Positions 17,977 through 27,360 of a DNA stretch of 64,000 nt are shown piece by piece. This DNA comes from Hallerella succinigenes (lineage in GTDB: Bacteria; Fibrobacterota; Fibrobacteria; Fibrobacterales; Fibrobacteraceae). Location: contig NZ_PGEX01000001.1 of the NCBI RefSeq assembly GCF_002797675.1, positions 62,001 to 126,000 of the forward strand, in the 5' to 3' direction. The notes under the pieces were generated by a model that was not told where the DNA came from, did no database searches, and was given only the letters and a program-made list of their open reading frames with translations. The position numbers and the translations under genes were made by a program. Positions within the stretch are counted from its first letter, which is position 1. Every line of letters begins with the position of its first letter.

Positions 17977-19293
17977 TCAATGCGTGTAAAGCTGGAGCAT
18001 TTTTGCCATGAATTCCAGCTGGTCTTCGGTAAAGGCTTCCGTATCTTCCGGGTTATCGGCCGATATGGGGAACATCGGATTCAAAGCGTCGGGGCACATG
18101 ACGCCCATTTTGGCAAGGACAATACGCGGCATCACTTCGGAAGGCATGTCGAGATAATCGGCAGAGACTTCGGAGTTTGCCAAAAGCGGAATCAACGCGC
18201 CGCAGTGCGGAGTATCTTCCAAGCCGTCTTGGACATTGGATTTGTCTAGGGCATTGCTCACTTCGGTGGTCGTCGACGTCGTATGACGCAGGCCGAAGAA
18301 ATGCCCCGATTCATGAATTGCGGTCAAAACAATCTGCAGTGCACTTTGCGAAGTTTCCCTGCTGTTGTTTTCCAGATAATGCGTTCCAATGACAACCGTA
18401 CTGCCATCGCCACCGCCAAAGTTTCCACTGAAAAGTGCAGAATATCCGAGGATACCCGTCTTTTCAATCCGATGCACGAGGACAATATCCAGAGCATTAT
18501 AGATATCTGGTTCCGCATCGGAATTTGGCCAGCCGCCCAATTCCGAAACAAAGTAGTCATCCGAAGATTTTCCCGCAAGCCAAGGTTCGTTATCCGGATA
18601 GAAATTGGAAAGATCCGTGCGCTCCGACGCATAATGCAGATAGAGCGTATCCACGACCGCTCCCCCAGCTGCAAAAGAACTGCGGAATTTTTCGAGCATC
18701 AAACGGGAAAGGCTATCAAGAGAAACATTATCTTGCGTTCCATCATAAGAACCGGCGACAATCAAATTCACCTTGAAATGAAGACTGTTCGACCCCGAAC
18801 CTTCGAAGCGAAGATTCTGAACCTCTCCGGAATAATATTCTCCGTCTTCCACGAGAGAAGTTCCCCAGAAAGCCAAATCGGATTCCTGACAATCAAAATG
18901 ATAAACCCAGCGGCCAGCTGAATCTGTCGCTTCCAAACTGCGAGTCCGATTTCCGATGATGTAAGTTGTAGATGTTTTTGGAATCAAACGGTAGAGCTGG
19001 AGCTTTGGAGCCTCATGAGTCGAATCCGCATCAAAAGAAAGCGTGTACTGTCCATTTGGAAATACGCGCATCAAAACGCCCGTGCTCAAGTGCTGTTCCA
19101 AGGAATCATTTGCCGCAGGATCGTTTGCGTAGATGGAAAATGAGGCGTCCAAGGGCTTTAAGGAAACATCATCCGACGAAGATGACATCGTTTCAAAAAG
19201 TTCGCAGCCCGAAAGTGTGAAAAGCGAAGCCATTCCTAAAAGGGAGAAAATTCGAGATTTTTTCTTCGTTTTCGTCATTCGAGCGTCTACCAT
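17977..19293 (-). CDS. Lipoprotein with zincin metalloprotease motif
   Basis: A 438-residue lipoprotein (signal ending LFTLSGC, Cys near residue 29) followed by a serine stretch and an unrecognised beta-rich middle region. Near residue 315 it has HESGHFFGLRH, a complete HExxHxxGxxH metzincin zinc site, so a surface-anchored zinc protease is likely. A Met about 65-70 residues later (KMGVMCPDALNP) could be the Met-turn. The substrate cannot be told. An alternative start MTKTKKK lies five codons downstream; AGGA upstream of the first ATG favours 19293 slightly. It runs into DUF4416 without a gap. Confidence 0.72.
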   Translation of the reverse strand: MVDARMTKTKKKSRIFSLLGMASLFTLSGCELFETMSSSSDDVSLKPLDASFSIYANDPAANDSLEQHLSTGVLMRVFPNGQYTLSFDADSTHEAPKLQLYRLIPKTSTTYIIGNRTRSLEATDSAGRWVYHFDCQESDLAFWGTSLVEDGEYYSGEVQNLRFEGSGSNSLHFKVNLIVAGSYDGTQDNVSLDSLSRLMLEKFRSSFAAGGAVVDTLYLHYASERTDLSNFYPDNEPWLAGKSSDDYFVSELGGWPNSDAEPDIYNALDIVLVHRIEKTGILGYSALFSGNFGGGDGSTVVIGTHYLENNSRETSQSALQIVLTAIHESGHFFGLRHTTSTTTEVSNALDKSNVQDGLEDTPHCGALIPLLANSEVSADYLDMPSEVMPRIVLAKMGVMCPDALNPMFPISADNPEDTEAFTEDQLEFMAKMLQLYTH

Positions 19294-19344
19294 TAAGAGA
19301 ATTCCTGCTATAGAATCAATTTAATCAAATTCAAGGAGAAAAGA

Positions 19345-21684
19345 ATGCATTGGGAAGATTTGAAAAATTTTTTAAAGCCCCTGTCGGAAAGACCCGCCCT
19401 TGCCGGTTTTTTTGCAGGAGTTCTTTACCTGTCTTCTGCCGCATTCCCGCTTTACGGTGCGGTCTGCACCGCTATCCTAATTGTCTTTTTAGCGATTCTT
19501 CCCACCTTTCCGCGTCGCACGACGCTCTGCATTCTGCTCGCCTTTTCGCTGCGGTTGCTTCTTATGCTTTGGAATAGTCCTGAATATAAATTCGAGCCCG
19601 AGAAACTTCCCCGGGAAAGTTCGGGTTTTGTCGAATCCGTACTGGACAGGCCCGAAGGCGTTGCGGCCATTCTCCAAAGTAAATTCGGAAAACTGCGTCT
19701 TTCAAAAAAAGAACCGCCCTTCCCCGCTCCCGGAGATTCGATTTTGTTTACGGCAAAATGGTACCCGGTAGAGCCTCCTACGGTACCGGGAGGATTCGAT
19801 TCGCCGAAGTGGCTTCAAAGCCAAAATCTCGCCGGCTTTGGAAAGCTCGAAAAATTTCAGGTTTTACGCCACCGGTTCATTCCGGAAGAAGCCTTTTCAA
19901 AGATTCGCCACGCACTCAAAAATTACTTCGCCCAGTTTTTACCGCCAGCGGAAACAGGACTCTTGATCGGGCTTTTGGCTGGTGACCGTTCAAGCATTCC
20001 CGATTCGCTGCAAAGCGGATTTCGTCGAGCGGGAATTGTGCATGTTCTCGCGATTAGTGGGTTTCATGTCGTGCTACTTTCGGGAATGGTCCTACTGTTT
20101 TTGAAGGCGACCCGGATGCCACACAAATTTGCCCGGAGCGCCGCCATTTTATTAATGCTCCTTTATGCTCCGATCGCCGGAGGTTCGCCCGCCGTGTACC
20201 GAGCCGTTTTCATGTTCACCGTGGTGCAGCTTGGACAGCTCTTTCAGCGCAAGGCGGACGGTCTGAATTCGCTCGGAATCGCCCTGTTGATTTTGACAGC
20301 AATCGATCCGCAGATCTTGTGGAATGTCGGTTTTCAACTTTCCGCTTCTGCGACAGGAGGGATCATCGCCTACGGAAAGCGTTCCCCCTGGGAGACCGAG
20401 AACGAAGCCTTCAAAAAGAATCCGCTTTGGAAATTTTTGGAATCGAATGTTCTGAGTGCAATCTGGATTACGCTTGTTGCAACAGCATCGACTGCTCCGT
20501 TTTTGATTTGGTCGTTTCATTCCCTGTCGCCGATTTCCATTTTGGGAAATATTTTTGTTGTTCCGCTGGTGAGCCTTGGCATGCAAGCAGGAATCTTTGC
20601 GCTCCTTTTGCCGATTCCGATGATTGCGAACTTTTTTTGTGCGGCGGCTGGATTTTTATTTCGCCTTTCGGCGTATCTGGTGAGCCGAATTTCTACCGTT
20701 TCGATTGCCTCGGTGACCGTTGGACCTTTCCCCGCCTGGATTTTAATTCTCGGCGGCGTGCTCGTGCTTTCGCTCGGCGCTTTTAAGAGCAACCGTTTTG
20801 CAAGAAAACAGGTCCTTGTGATTTTGCTCGCCTTTGGCGTTTACGCTCTTGGTTCGGAACTCGGAGGCAAGTTAAAGCCTTCCTGGAAAGTATCGGTTTT
20901 AGACATTGGGCAAGGCGACTGTATTTTTGTCCAAAGCCCTCGGGGAGACGCTTACCTTGTCGATGTCGGTGTGAATTCCGGAAGGCGGAACGTGGCAAAC
21001 GACAAAATTATTCCCTTTTTGCAGGAGAGTGGCGTGTGGAAGTTGAAAGGAATCATTGTAACGCATCCGGACTTGGACCATTTTTCGGGAGCGAGCGTTT
21101 TGATGAAAGAATTTCCCGTGGAGAATCTTTGGGTGCAGGAATGTTCCCGCATTACAGAAAAGCCCGAATGGCAAGAAGTTCTCCAAACCGCATCCGAAAA
21201 GAACATTCCCATTCAGGACTTACGCCGCGGCATGCTCTTTACCGAAACGACTCGCCAAGGCTTGCACCACGTGAACACCTGGAAAATGCGCGTTCTGCAC
21301 CCCGACCCGTTTCATTGCGGCGAGACCAATTCCGAAAGCACCACGATCCGCATTTCAGGCGTGGGAGGCTCCATTCTGCTCACGGGAGATTTAACGAAAG
21401 AGGGCGAACGGGAAATTCTCGCCACGGACATTCCCCTGAAAACAGACATTCTAAAACTCGGCCATCACGGTTCCAAAACTTCCAGTTCGAGAGAATTCTT
21501 AAAAGCGGTTTCCCCGGACATCGCCATCGCTTCGAACGGCCGTCATAATAAATTCCACCACCCGCACAAGCAGGTGGTGGAAAGACTCGACAGTTTGAAG
21601 ATTCCCCTGCTGAACACGTCCCAAAAAGGAACTGTCCAGGTGGAATTTGACGAAAGTGGTTACCGCATAACGACAGCGCTTTGA
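19345..21684 (+). CDS. comEC: ComEC/Rec2 family DNA-uptake channel
   Basis: A 779-residue inner membrane protein that in naturally competent bacteria passes single-stranded DNA into the cytoplasm. The order is: N-terminal hydrophobic helices, a DUF4131-like beta domain (about 80-180), the competence domain with many membrane helices (about 190-490; LLIGLLAGDRSSIPDSLQSG, VLAISGFHVVLLSGM), and a metallo-beta-lactamase-like C-terminal domain with DIGQGDCIFVQS, THPDLDHFSGA and LKLGHHGSKTSSS. AAGGAG stands six bases before the ATG. All parts are intact, so natural transformation is possible; no other competence gene is nearby. Confidence 0.93.
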   Translation: MHWEDLKNFLKPLSERPALAGFFAGVLYLSSAAFPLYGAVCTAILIVFLAILPTFPRRTTLCILLAFSLRLLLMLWNSPEYKFEPEKLPRESSGFVESVLDRPEGVAAILQSKFGKLRLSKKEPPFPAPGDSILFTAKWYPVEPPTVPGGFDSPKWLQSQNLAGFGKLEKFQVLRHRFIPEEAFSKIRHALKNYFAQFLPPAETGLLIGLLAGDRSSIPDSLQSGFRRAGIVHVLAISGFHVVLLSGMVLLFLKATRMPHKFARSAAILLMLLYAPIAGGSPAVYRAVFMFTVVQLGQLFQRKADGLNSLGIALLILTAIDPQILWNVGFQLSASATGGIIAYGKRSPWETENEAFKKNPLWKFLESNVLSAIWITLVATASTAPFLIWSFHSLSPISILGNIFVVPLVSLGMQAGIFALLLPIPMIANFFCAAAGFLFRLSAYLVSRISTVSIASVTVGPFPAWILILGGVLVLSLGAFKSNRFARKQVLVILLAFGVYALGSELGGKLKPSWKVSVLDIGQGDCIFVQSPRGDAYLVDVGVNSGRRNVANDKIIPFLQESGVWKLKGIIVTHPDLDHFSGASVLMKEFPVENLWVQECSRITEKPEWQEVLQTASEKNIPIQDLRRGMLFTETTRQGLHHVNTWKMRVLHPDPFHCGETNSESTTIRISGVGGSILLTGDLTKEGEREILATDIPLKTDILKLGHHGSKTSSSREFLKAVSPDIAIASNGRHNKFHHPHKQVVERLDSLKIPLLNTSQKGTVQVEFDESGYRITTAL

Positions 21685-21695
21685 AAACGCAAAAA

Positions 21696-22496
21696 TTACT
21701 TGAAGAAGCCGAGAACTTCTTCGTTCACCAAGGCGTTCGTCGCGACGCTTGTATAACCTTCATGAATCAGATGCGAAGGCGTGCCATCCGCATTGAAAAG
21801 CTTGGATTCACCGTTCAACAGGGAGAACTTGCCTCCCGCTTCCGCAAAGATCGCCGGAAACGCGGCGACATCCCACAAGGAAACAGTCGGATCGATCATC
21901 GCTTCGGCACGGCCCGTAGCAACGAGGAAGTAACCGTAGCAATCGCCCCAGCCACGGTAGAGCAAAGCCGACTTGCGATAGCGTTCAAAGTTGTCTGCAT
22001 AACCTTCAGTTTCGAACGTATTCACCGTTCCCGAAAGGGCAAGGCCCTGCTTCATCTTCGCCACCTTCGAAACGTGAACTTGTGCATCATCCATAAAAGC
22101 TCCCAAGCCCTTGCCCGCATACAGCATGTGATTCTGCGCCGGCAAATTGACAATGCCCACCCAAGGTTCGTCTTTGTGATAAAGACCGATCAACGTTCCG
22201 AACAAAGGAACACCGCGAATAAAAGACTTGGTGCCGTCAATCGGATCGAAAACCCATTTGTATTCAGCATCCGGTTTTTCGATTCCGAATTCTTCGCCGA
22301 TAACGCCAAAGTTCGGAGTTTCCTTTTCAAAGACCTGACGCAATTTTTCTTCTGCGCCTTTGTCTGCAATAGTGACAGGCGTGTTGTCCGGTTTCCATTC
22401 CACAGAAAGGTGCTTTTCGTAGTGCGAAAGAATCACAGCCTGTGCGGCAGTAGCGGCACGCTTTGCGATTCCCAAAAGTTCTTTGACTTCTGACAT
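21696..22496 (-). CDS. Inositol monophosphatase family phosphatase, probably histidinol-phosphatase
   Basis: A 266-residue Mg2+-dependent phosphatase with the two family signatures WVFDPIDGTKSFIRGVPLFG (residues about 80-99) and WDVAAFPAIFAEAGG (near 206-220) plus GEEFG for the first metal. It sits 14 bases after hisC, which makes histidinol phosphate the likely substrate (HisN type). Inositol phosphate or 3'-phosphoadenosine phosphate remain possible. The start MSEVKELLG at 22496 has AGG six bases upstream. Confidence 0.85.
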   Translation of the reverse strand: MSEVKELLGIAKRAATAAQAVILSHYEKHLSVEWKPDNTPVTIADKGAEEKLRQVFEKETPNFGVIGEEFGIEKPDAEYKWVFDPIDGTKSFIRGVPLFGTLIGLYHKDEPWVGIVNLPAQNHMLYAGKGLGAFMDDAQVHVSKVAKMKQGLALSGTVNTFETEGYADNFERYRKSALLYRGWGDCYGYFLVATGRAEAMIDPTVSLWDVAAFPAIFAEAGGKFSLLNGESKLFNADGTPSHLIHEGYTSVATNALVNEEVLGFFK

Positions 22497-22510
22497 TTTG
22501 AACCTGAGCG

Positions 22511-23599
22511 TTAAGCGTTCGTCCACTTGGTCGCAAGATCGATCAGCAGTTGATTTTCCTTAGGCTGTCCAATCGTGATGCGGACCCATTCCGGCATGCC
22601 GAAGCTCTTGAGGTAACGGATGATCATGCCGTTCTGTTCTAAGAACTTCACAAATTCTGAGCACTTTTCGCCAATGTGAACGCAGATGAAGTTCGCCTGC
22701 GTCGGAAGAACCTTGTAGCCAAGATTCGTAAAGGCTTCCGTGAGCTGCGCGTTGCCCGCATTGTTCATATCGAGCGTCTTTTGAATATGATCGTCGTCGG
22801 AAAGAGCGGCTTCTGCAGCGGCCTGAGCGGCGAGGTTCACATCGAACGGCGGCTTCACCTTCCAAAGAGCCTTGATCACTTCGCTGCTCGAGAACGCATA
22901 ACCGACGCGGACACCTGCAAGACCGTAGATCTTGCTGAAGGTGCGGTTCAGCATCAGGTTCGGGAATTTTTCTAGCTGCGACAGGAGCTTCGGATAATCC
23001 TTTGCAGTCGCAAATTCGGAATAAGCTTCATCGATGAACACGAGAATGTTCTGCGGAACCTTGGAGAGGAATTCGAGGATTTCCGATTCCGTGTAATAAT
23101 AACCGGTCGGATTGTTCGGGTTGCAAATAAAAATGGCGCGAGTCTTCGGCGTAATCGCTTGAATATACGCGTCGAGATTCGGTCGGTTTTCTGTTTCTTC
23201 AACCGAAATGAACTTGGCGCCGAAGAGAAGGGCGGTCGCCTTGTACACAGAGAAGGTCGGGCGAATGCCGATAATTTCGTCACCCGGGCGGAAATAAGCC
23301 TTACCGACCATGTCGATGATTTCGTCCGAACCGTTGCCGATCACAATCTGATCCGAATTCACGTGGAACTTGTTTGCCAAAGCGGAAATCAGATGCGGAG
23401 CGTTTCCACGCGGATAAAGGTGCAGCGTATTCACGATGTTCGTGTACGCTTCGCAAGCCTTTTTCGACGGGCCCAATGGATTCTCGTTCGAAGCGAGCTT
23501 TACAGCGTTCTTTAAACCATACTGTTCACAAATTTCTTCAATGGACTTTCCAGGAACGTAATCGGAAAGATTTTCGAGTTCAGGACGTGTTTCGATCAT
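22511..23599 (-). CDS. hisC: Histidinol-phosphate aminotransferase
   Basis: A PLP enzyme that transaminates imidazole acetol phosphate with glutamate in histidine synthesis. From the ATG at 23599 (GAGAGG upstream) it has 362 residues. Family features: YVPGKSIEEICEQYGL at the start, KLASNENPLGPS, FICNPNNPTGYY, FIDEAYSEF, and NRTFSKIYGLAGVRVGY with the PLP-binding Lys in TFSK. It is followed by the HisN-like phosphatase, giving two consecutive steps of the pathway. Confidence 0.94.
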   Translation of the reverse strand: MIETRPELENLSDYVPGKSIEEICEQYGLKNAVKLASNENPLGPSKKACEAYTNIVNTLHLYPRGNAPHLISALANKFHVNSDQIVIGNGSDEIIDMVGKAYFRPGDEIIGIRPTFSVYKATALLFGAKFISVEETENRPNLDAYIQAITPKTRAIFICNPNNPTGYYYTESEILEFLSKVPQNILVFIDEAYSEFATAKDYPKLLSQLEKFPNLMLNRTFSKIYGLAGVRVGYAFSSSEVIKALWKVKPPFDVNLAAQAAAEAALSDDDHIQKTLDMNNAGNAQLTEAFTNLGYKVLPTQANFICVHIGEKCSEFVKFLEQNGMIIRYLKSFGMPEWVRITIGQPKENQLLIDLATKWTNA

Positions 23600-23639
23600 A
23601 TAACCTCTCGCGGCAAAATTTAGCAAAACAAATGCATCG

Positions 23640-25358
23640 TTATCGAGCCATCAGCGTTTTGTTTCCATATGGAGATTTTAGGCGAACAACCCCCTTTTGC
23701 ACTGTAGAAGCAAGTACAAATAGATTTCCCGAACGCGTCACAGAAACCGGCAAACGCCGACCATCCAGCGAATACATTTGAACACGAACATGGCCCAGTT
23801 CCGCAGATGTAAGCCCCGTAACCTCTAAGATAAAGCTGCCCGTTCCATTTTTCCATGTACGAGCGGTAAAGATTGCATGGCGAAGACCAACGATTGCCTC
23901 GCGGGGTTCCATGCTAGGCACATCACCCTCGTTCACACTTGTCGATGCCAAGAGTTGCACATCGCTGTTATATGTCGATGCAAACGGGTTTACGACGAGA
24001 GCGTTCGCTTCCACATCTACCGGCAACAAGATATTACCTTTGTTTATGCAGCTGTCCAAGCGCAGGTATTCCATCTGGTCTGTGCTTCCCACAAGCCCCG
24101 AAATCCAGCCATTGACCGAATCTGCAGAAGTCTTTATTTCGATATCGCCTTCATTGACCGCCTTGAAAAGATCGGCACTCTTGGCTCCCGGACGCACGTA
24201 GCCCGCAATACCGCCCACGAACGGAGCCTTTGCATTTTCAACGGAAATCTTTCCCTTGTTTTCTACGAAGCTTGCCTGTTTCACTTCCCAAATTCCCGCA
24301 ACACCACCCACCTGCACCATTTGCTGTTCCTCTACACCATTATAAATCACATCGCCGTAGTTAACGCAACTGTCGAGAACTGTATTCGTATTGCCGGAGA
24401 CATAACCAAAAAGTCCACCCAATGCCGCATAAGACGCCGTAAGTTCTACCTTGCCATAATTAAAGTTACCCGTCATCGTCTTTTCAGAACCAAACGATAG
24501 TATTACACCGGCAAGACCGCCCACAAAGCCCGTTTCAGTCGAAACGTTTACCGAAATGTTACCCTTGTTCACATTGTCCTTGAATGTGCAAGGGGCAAGA
24601 AGTTCTCCTACAACGCCACCCACATCAGCATTTATGTGGCCTTTCACCGTAATGTTCGCTTCGTTCACATTCCTTTCGATTGCACCCGGATCCACAAGAA
24701 CGCCAATCACACCGCCAACCGCAGCCTGTTTCTGGTTAGACACATTCATGGTTCCCTTGATCGTGTTATCGTAAAAGCCGACCCACTTCGCCACAGTGTT
24801 ACCCATCAAACCGCCCCATTGCAGAGCTCCCTGATCATTATCGACTGTTTCATAAATCAATTCCACCGAATTATTCCGCAGTACGGCCTGCCCCGTCACC
24901 ACCTGCGTCACAAAGGTGCCCACAAGCCCCGAATGACGGATGTACGTATTTTCGAATACGACATTGCTGTAATAGAGTGTGTCGCTGCCATTGTTAAACA
25001 CCGGGCCGATAAAGCCCGCATTCCCGACATATCCCAAGGAATCATCGATATACAAGTTCGAAATCTTGTGACCATCACCGTCAAAGCTTCCTTCAAATGG
25101 ACCGATTGCCTCCCAATTTCCCACATCACGACCGCAAACAGGACTTAAATCCAAGTCCGCAGTCAGCTTGAAATGCAAGCCCTCGCCCGCATTCTGTAAT
25201 TTGACGCCCTTGTAAGTGCCACTATCCAAAACAGCATTGCGAAACTGCAACAGTTCCTGCACAGAGCCAATGGTTAACGGATTTTCTTTTGTACCTAGGT
25301 CCGTCGCATAACAAGCTGCCGCAAATACCATAAGTATCATAAATTTTGCAAACTTCAT
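23640..25358 (-). CDS. Secreted GLUG-like repeat protein with C-terminal sorting-type tail
   Basis: A 572-residue exported protein (signal MKFAKFMILMVFAAACYA). After a beta-rich head with a GSFDGDGHKISNLYI motif, it has about seven imperfect repeats of 37-45 residues, each with a [VL]GG[VL]xG core (VGGVIGVL, VGGVVGEL, VGGLAGVI, LGGLFGYV, VGGVAGIW, VGGIAGYV) followed by a VNxGxI turn. This matches GLUG-type repeats, expected to form a beta-helix on the cell surface. The last 70 residues (VQMYSLDGRRLPVSV) resemble Por-type C-terminal tails. An adhesin role is plausible but not shown. Confidence 0.68.
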   Translation of the reverse strand: MKFAKFMILMVFAAACYATDLGTKENPLTIGSVQELLQFRNAVLDSGTYKGVKLQNAGEGLHFKLTADLDLSPVCGRDVGNWEAIGPFEGSFDGDGHKISNLYIDDSLGYVGNAGFIGPVFNNGSDTLYYSNVVFENTYIRHSGLVGTFVTQVVTGQAVLRNNSVELIYETVDNDQGALQWGGLMGNTVAKWVGFYDNTIKGTMNVSNQKQAAVGGVIGVLVDPGAIERNVNEANITVKGHINADVGGVVGELLAPCTFKDNVNKGNISVNVSTETGFVGGLAGVILSFGSEKTMTGNFNYGKVELTASYAALGGLFGYVSGNTNTVLDSCVNYGDVIYNGVEEQQMVQVGGVAGIWEVKQASFVENKGKISVENAKAPFVGGIAGYVRPGAKSADLFKAVNEGDIEIKTSADSVNGWISGLVGSTDQMEYLRLDSCINKGNILLPVDVEANALVVNPFASTYNSDVQLLASTSVNEGDVPSMEPREAIVGLRHAIFTARTWKNGTGSFILEVTGLTSAELGHVRVQMYSLDGRRLPVSVTRSGNLFVLASTVQKGVVRLKSPYGNKTLMAR

Positions 25359-25444
25359 ATAGCCTCTGATTTCATTTGTTCACAATTCCAAATATAGATT
25401 CCATTCCCCATAAAATCGGGCATAATAAATATAAATGAAGAAAA

Positions 25445-25480
25445 AACGCAAAAACGCCTCGTTTTAACGAGGCGTTTTTT
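25445..25480 (-). terminator. Intrinsic terminator of ilvC
   Basis: A strong stem CGCCTCG / CGAGGCG (25455-25461 and 25468-25474) with a short loop and T-runs on both strands. It follows the ilvC stop at 25525 after a second small inverted repeat, GCTCAC / GTGAGC, at 25481-25498. Confidence 0.85.
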
Positions 25481-25524
25481 GCTCACACGTACGTGAGCCA
25501 AATCGTGATGCCGTATTGCGAAGG

Positions 25525-27003
25525 TTACACAACGCGGGTCATGCCGCTCATGCGGTCACGCAGCCAAGCACCGACTTCTTCAACAGGGTGGTTGCGGATG
25601 TTCTTGTTCACCTTGATCAGTTCTTCGTTATCCACAGCGGTGGTCTTGCCTTCGCCGTAGATAGCGCCGATGTCGTCCTTCTTCACTTCGTTCTTCATGA
25701 AGTCAGCGAGCAGAGGCACGCACTTGTTGGCGAACAGGTAGCAACCGTATTCGGCGGTGTCGCTAATCACGCGGTTCATTTCGTACAACTTCTTACGAGC
25801 GATGAGGTTCGCGATAAGCGGAGTCTCGTGGAGGGATTCGTAGTAAGCGCTCATCGGCTTGATGCCCACGGAGCACATGGTTTCGAATGCGAGTTCCACG
25901 CCAGCCTTAATCATAGCGACCATGAGGACGCCACGATCAAAGTATTCCTGTTCGGAGATAGCCTTGTCGGTAGCTTCGACCTTTTCGAATTCGAGTTCGC
26001 CGGTTTCGCCACGCCACTTGAGAAGGTCCTTGTCGCCGGCTTCCCAGTCGACCATCATGGTGCTGGAGAACTTGCCAGAGATGATGTTGTCCTGGTGCTC
26101 CTGGTAGAGCGGCTTCATGATCTTCTTCATCTTTTCGGCGAGTTCCGTTGCGCGAATCTTGGCCGGGTTGGAGAGACGATCCATCATGTTGGTGATGCCG
26201 CCGTGCTTCAGGGCTTCGGAAATGGTTTCCCAGCCGTACTGGAGCAGCTTGACCGCGTAAGCCGGTTCAACGCCGAATTCCTTCACCATCTTGTCGTAGC
26301 AAAGGATGGTGCCGGTCTGGAGCATACCGCAAAGGATGGTCTGTTCGCCCATGAGGTCGGACTTCACTTCGGCAACGAAAGAGCTTTCGAGAACGCCCGG
26401 ACGGTCGGCATGGAGGCCAGCGGCGTAAGCCTTGGCGTAGTCCCAGCCCTTGCCTTCGGGGTCGTTTTCCGGGTGCACAGCGATAAGGCAGGGCATACCG
26501 AAACCGCGAACGTATTCGCTACGGACTTCGGAACCCGGTCCCTTCGGGGCGACCATGATCACCGTGATGTCCTTGCGGATTTCCTGGCCTTCTTCAACAA
26601 TGTTGAAGCCGTGGCTGTAAGAAAGGGCGGCGCCCTTCTTCATGAGCTTCATGATGGCCGGGATCACGTTGTGGTGCTGCTTGTCCGGTGTGAGGTTGCA
26701 AACGAGGTCTGCATCCGGAATCATTTCTTCGTAGGTACCGACCTTGAAGCCGTTTTCGGTAGCGTTCTTCCAGGACTGGCGCTTCTGTTCAATAGCTTCC
26801 TTGCGGAGCGTGTAAGAGACGTCGAGGCCGCTATCGCGCAGGTCAAGACCCTGATGGAGACCCTGGGCACCGCAACCGACGAACACAATCTTCTTGCCCT
26901 TGAGGGCTTCAACACCACGGCTGAATTCAGAATGTTCCATGAAACGGCAGTGGCCAATTTCTTCGAGTTGGCGACGCATAGGGATAGAATTGAAATAATT
27001 CAT
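25525..27003 (-). CDS. ilvC: Ketol-acid reductoisomerase (class II)
   Basis: Converts 2-acetolactate to 2,3-dihydroxyisovalerate with NADPH and Mg2+ in valine, leucine and isoleucine synthesis. 492 residues, the length of the long (class II, E. coli-type) enzymes with a duplicated C-terminal domain. The nucleotide-binding loop is [22 protein letters not shown] near residues 37-58. The start [12 protein letters not shown] at 27003 matches the class II beginning and has AGAGG eight bases upstream; a long in-frame extension reaching 27192 passes through repeat sequence and is rejected. The upstream region holds two hairpins (27055-27092). Confidence 0.96.
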   Translation of the reverse strand: MNYFNSIPMRRQLEEIGHCRFMEHSEFSRGVEALKGKKIVFVGCGAQGLHQGLDLRDSGLDVSYTLRKEAIEQKRQSWKNATENGFKVGTYEEMIPDADLVCNLTPDKQHHNVIPAIMKLMKKGAALSYSHGFNIVEEGQEIRKDITVIMVAPKGPGSEVRSEYVRGFGMPCLIAVHPENDPEGKGWDYAKAYAAGLHADRPGVLESSFVAEVKSDLMGEQTILCGMLQTGTILCYDKMVKEFGVEPAYAVKLLQYGWETISEALKHGGITNMMDRLSNPAKIRATELAEKMKKIMKPLYQEHQDNIISGKFSSTMMVDWEAGDKDLLKWRGETGELEFEKVEATDKAISEQEYFDRGVLMVAMIKAGVELAFETMCSVGIKPMSAYYESLHETPLIANLIARKKLYEMNRVISDTAEYGCYLFANKCVPLLADFMKNEVKKDDIGAIYGEGKTTAVDNEELIKVNKNIRNHPVEEVGAWLRDRMSGMTRVV

Positions 27004-27360
27004 TTTTTGAACCTCTGTTAAATAGAATGTTTCCGGGGGAAAAGATAGCATTTTAGACGACGCCTCGTCTATAAAAGGGGGAAGAATCCCCCTAATTGCA
27101 GCCGCCTTGTCCGCGTCATACCGCACACTGTCATACCGGACTCCGTTCCGGCATCGCCATTTCAATCCGCGTCTAAGCCGTCTTCCATACACCCCCTCGC
27201 CTAGTGGCTCCGCCCCTAAAACCCCGAATTACATCATTGCGAGCCCCGAACAGGGGTGAAGCAATCCATGCGCCCTGCTAGGGGACTCCTACGGAGTCCC
27301 TCGCTGCTCGGCTCGGCAATGCAGAAATGCTAGCATTTCTGCGCTGCGCTCGCCTCACTG
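27004..27360 (-). repeat. Gene-free repeat-rich region between FISUMP gene and ilvC
   Basis: 357 bases without a gene, packed with inverted repeats: AGACGA / TCGTCT at 27055-27070; GGGGG / CCCCC followed by TTTT on the minus strand at 27077-27092; CCGGA / TCCGG in a TCATACCGGACTCCGTTCC context near 27135-27155; ATTGC / GCAAT enclosing CCCC / GGGG near 27237-27265; a perfect 8-bp stem with TAC loop at 27282-27300; and a perfect 22-base palindrome at 27321-27342. The pieces resemble small dispersed repeats of the kind seen in many copies per genome. Part of it must also hold the ilvC promoter. Confidence 0.7.

Noticed and set aside
27004-27192. N-terminal extension of ilvC, or a leader peptide for ilvC
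   Set aside because: The frame is open but runs through repeat sequence, is Arg-rich, and has no cluster of branched-chain codons; ATG 27003 has a good ribosome site and the family start.
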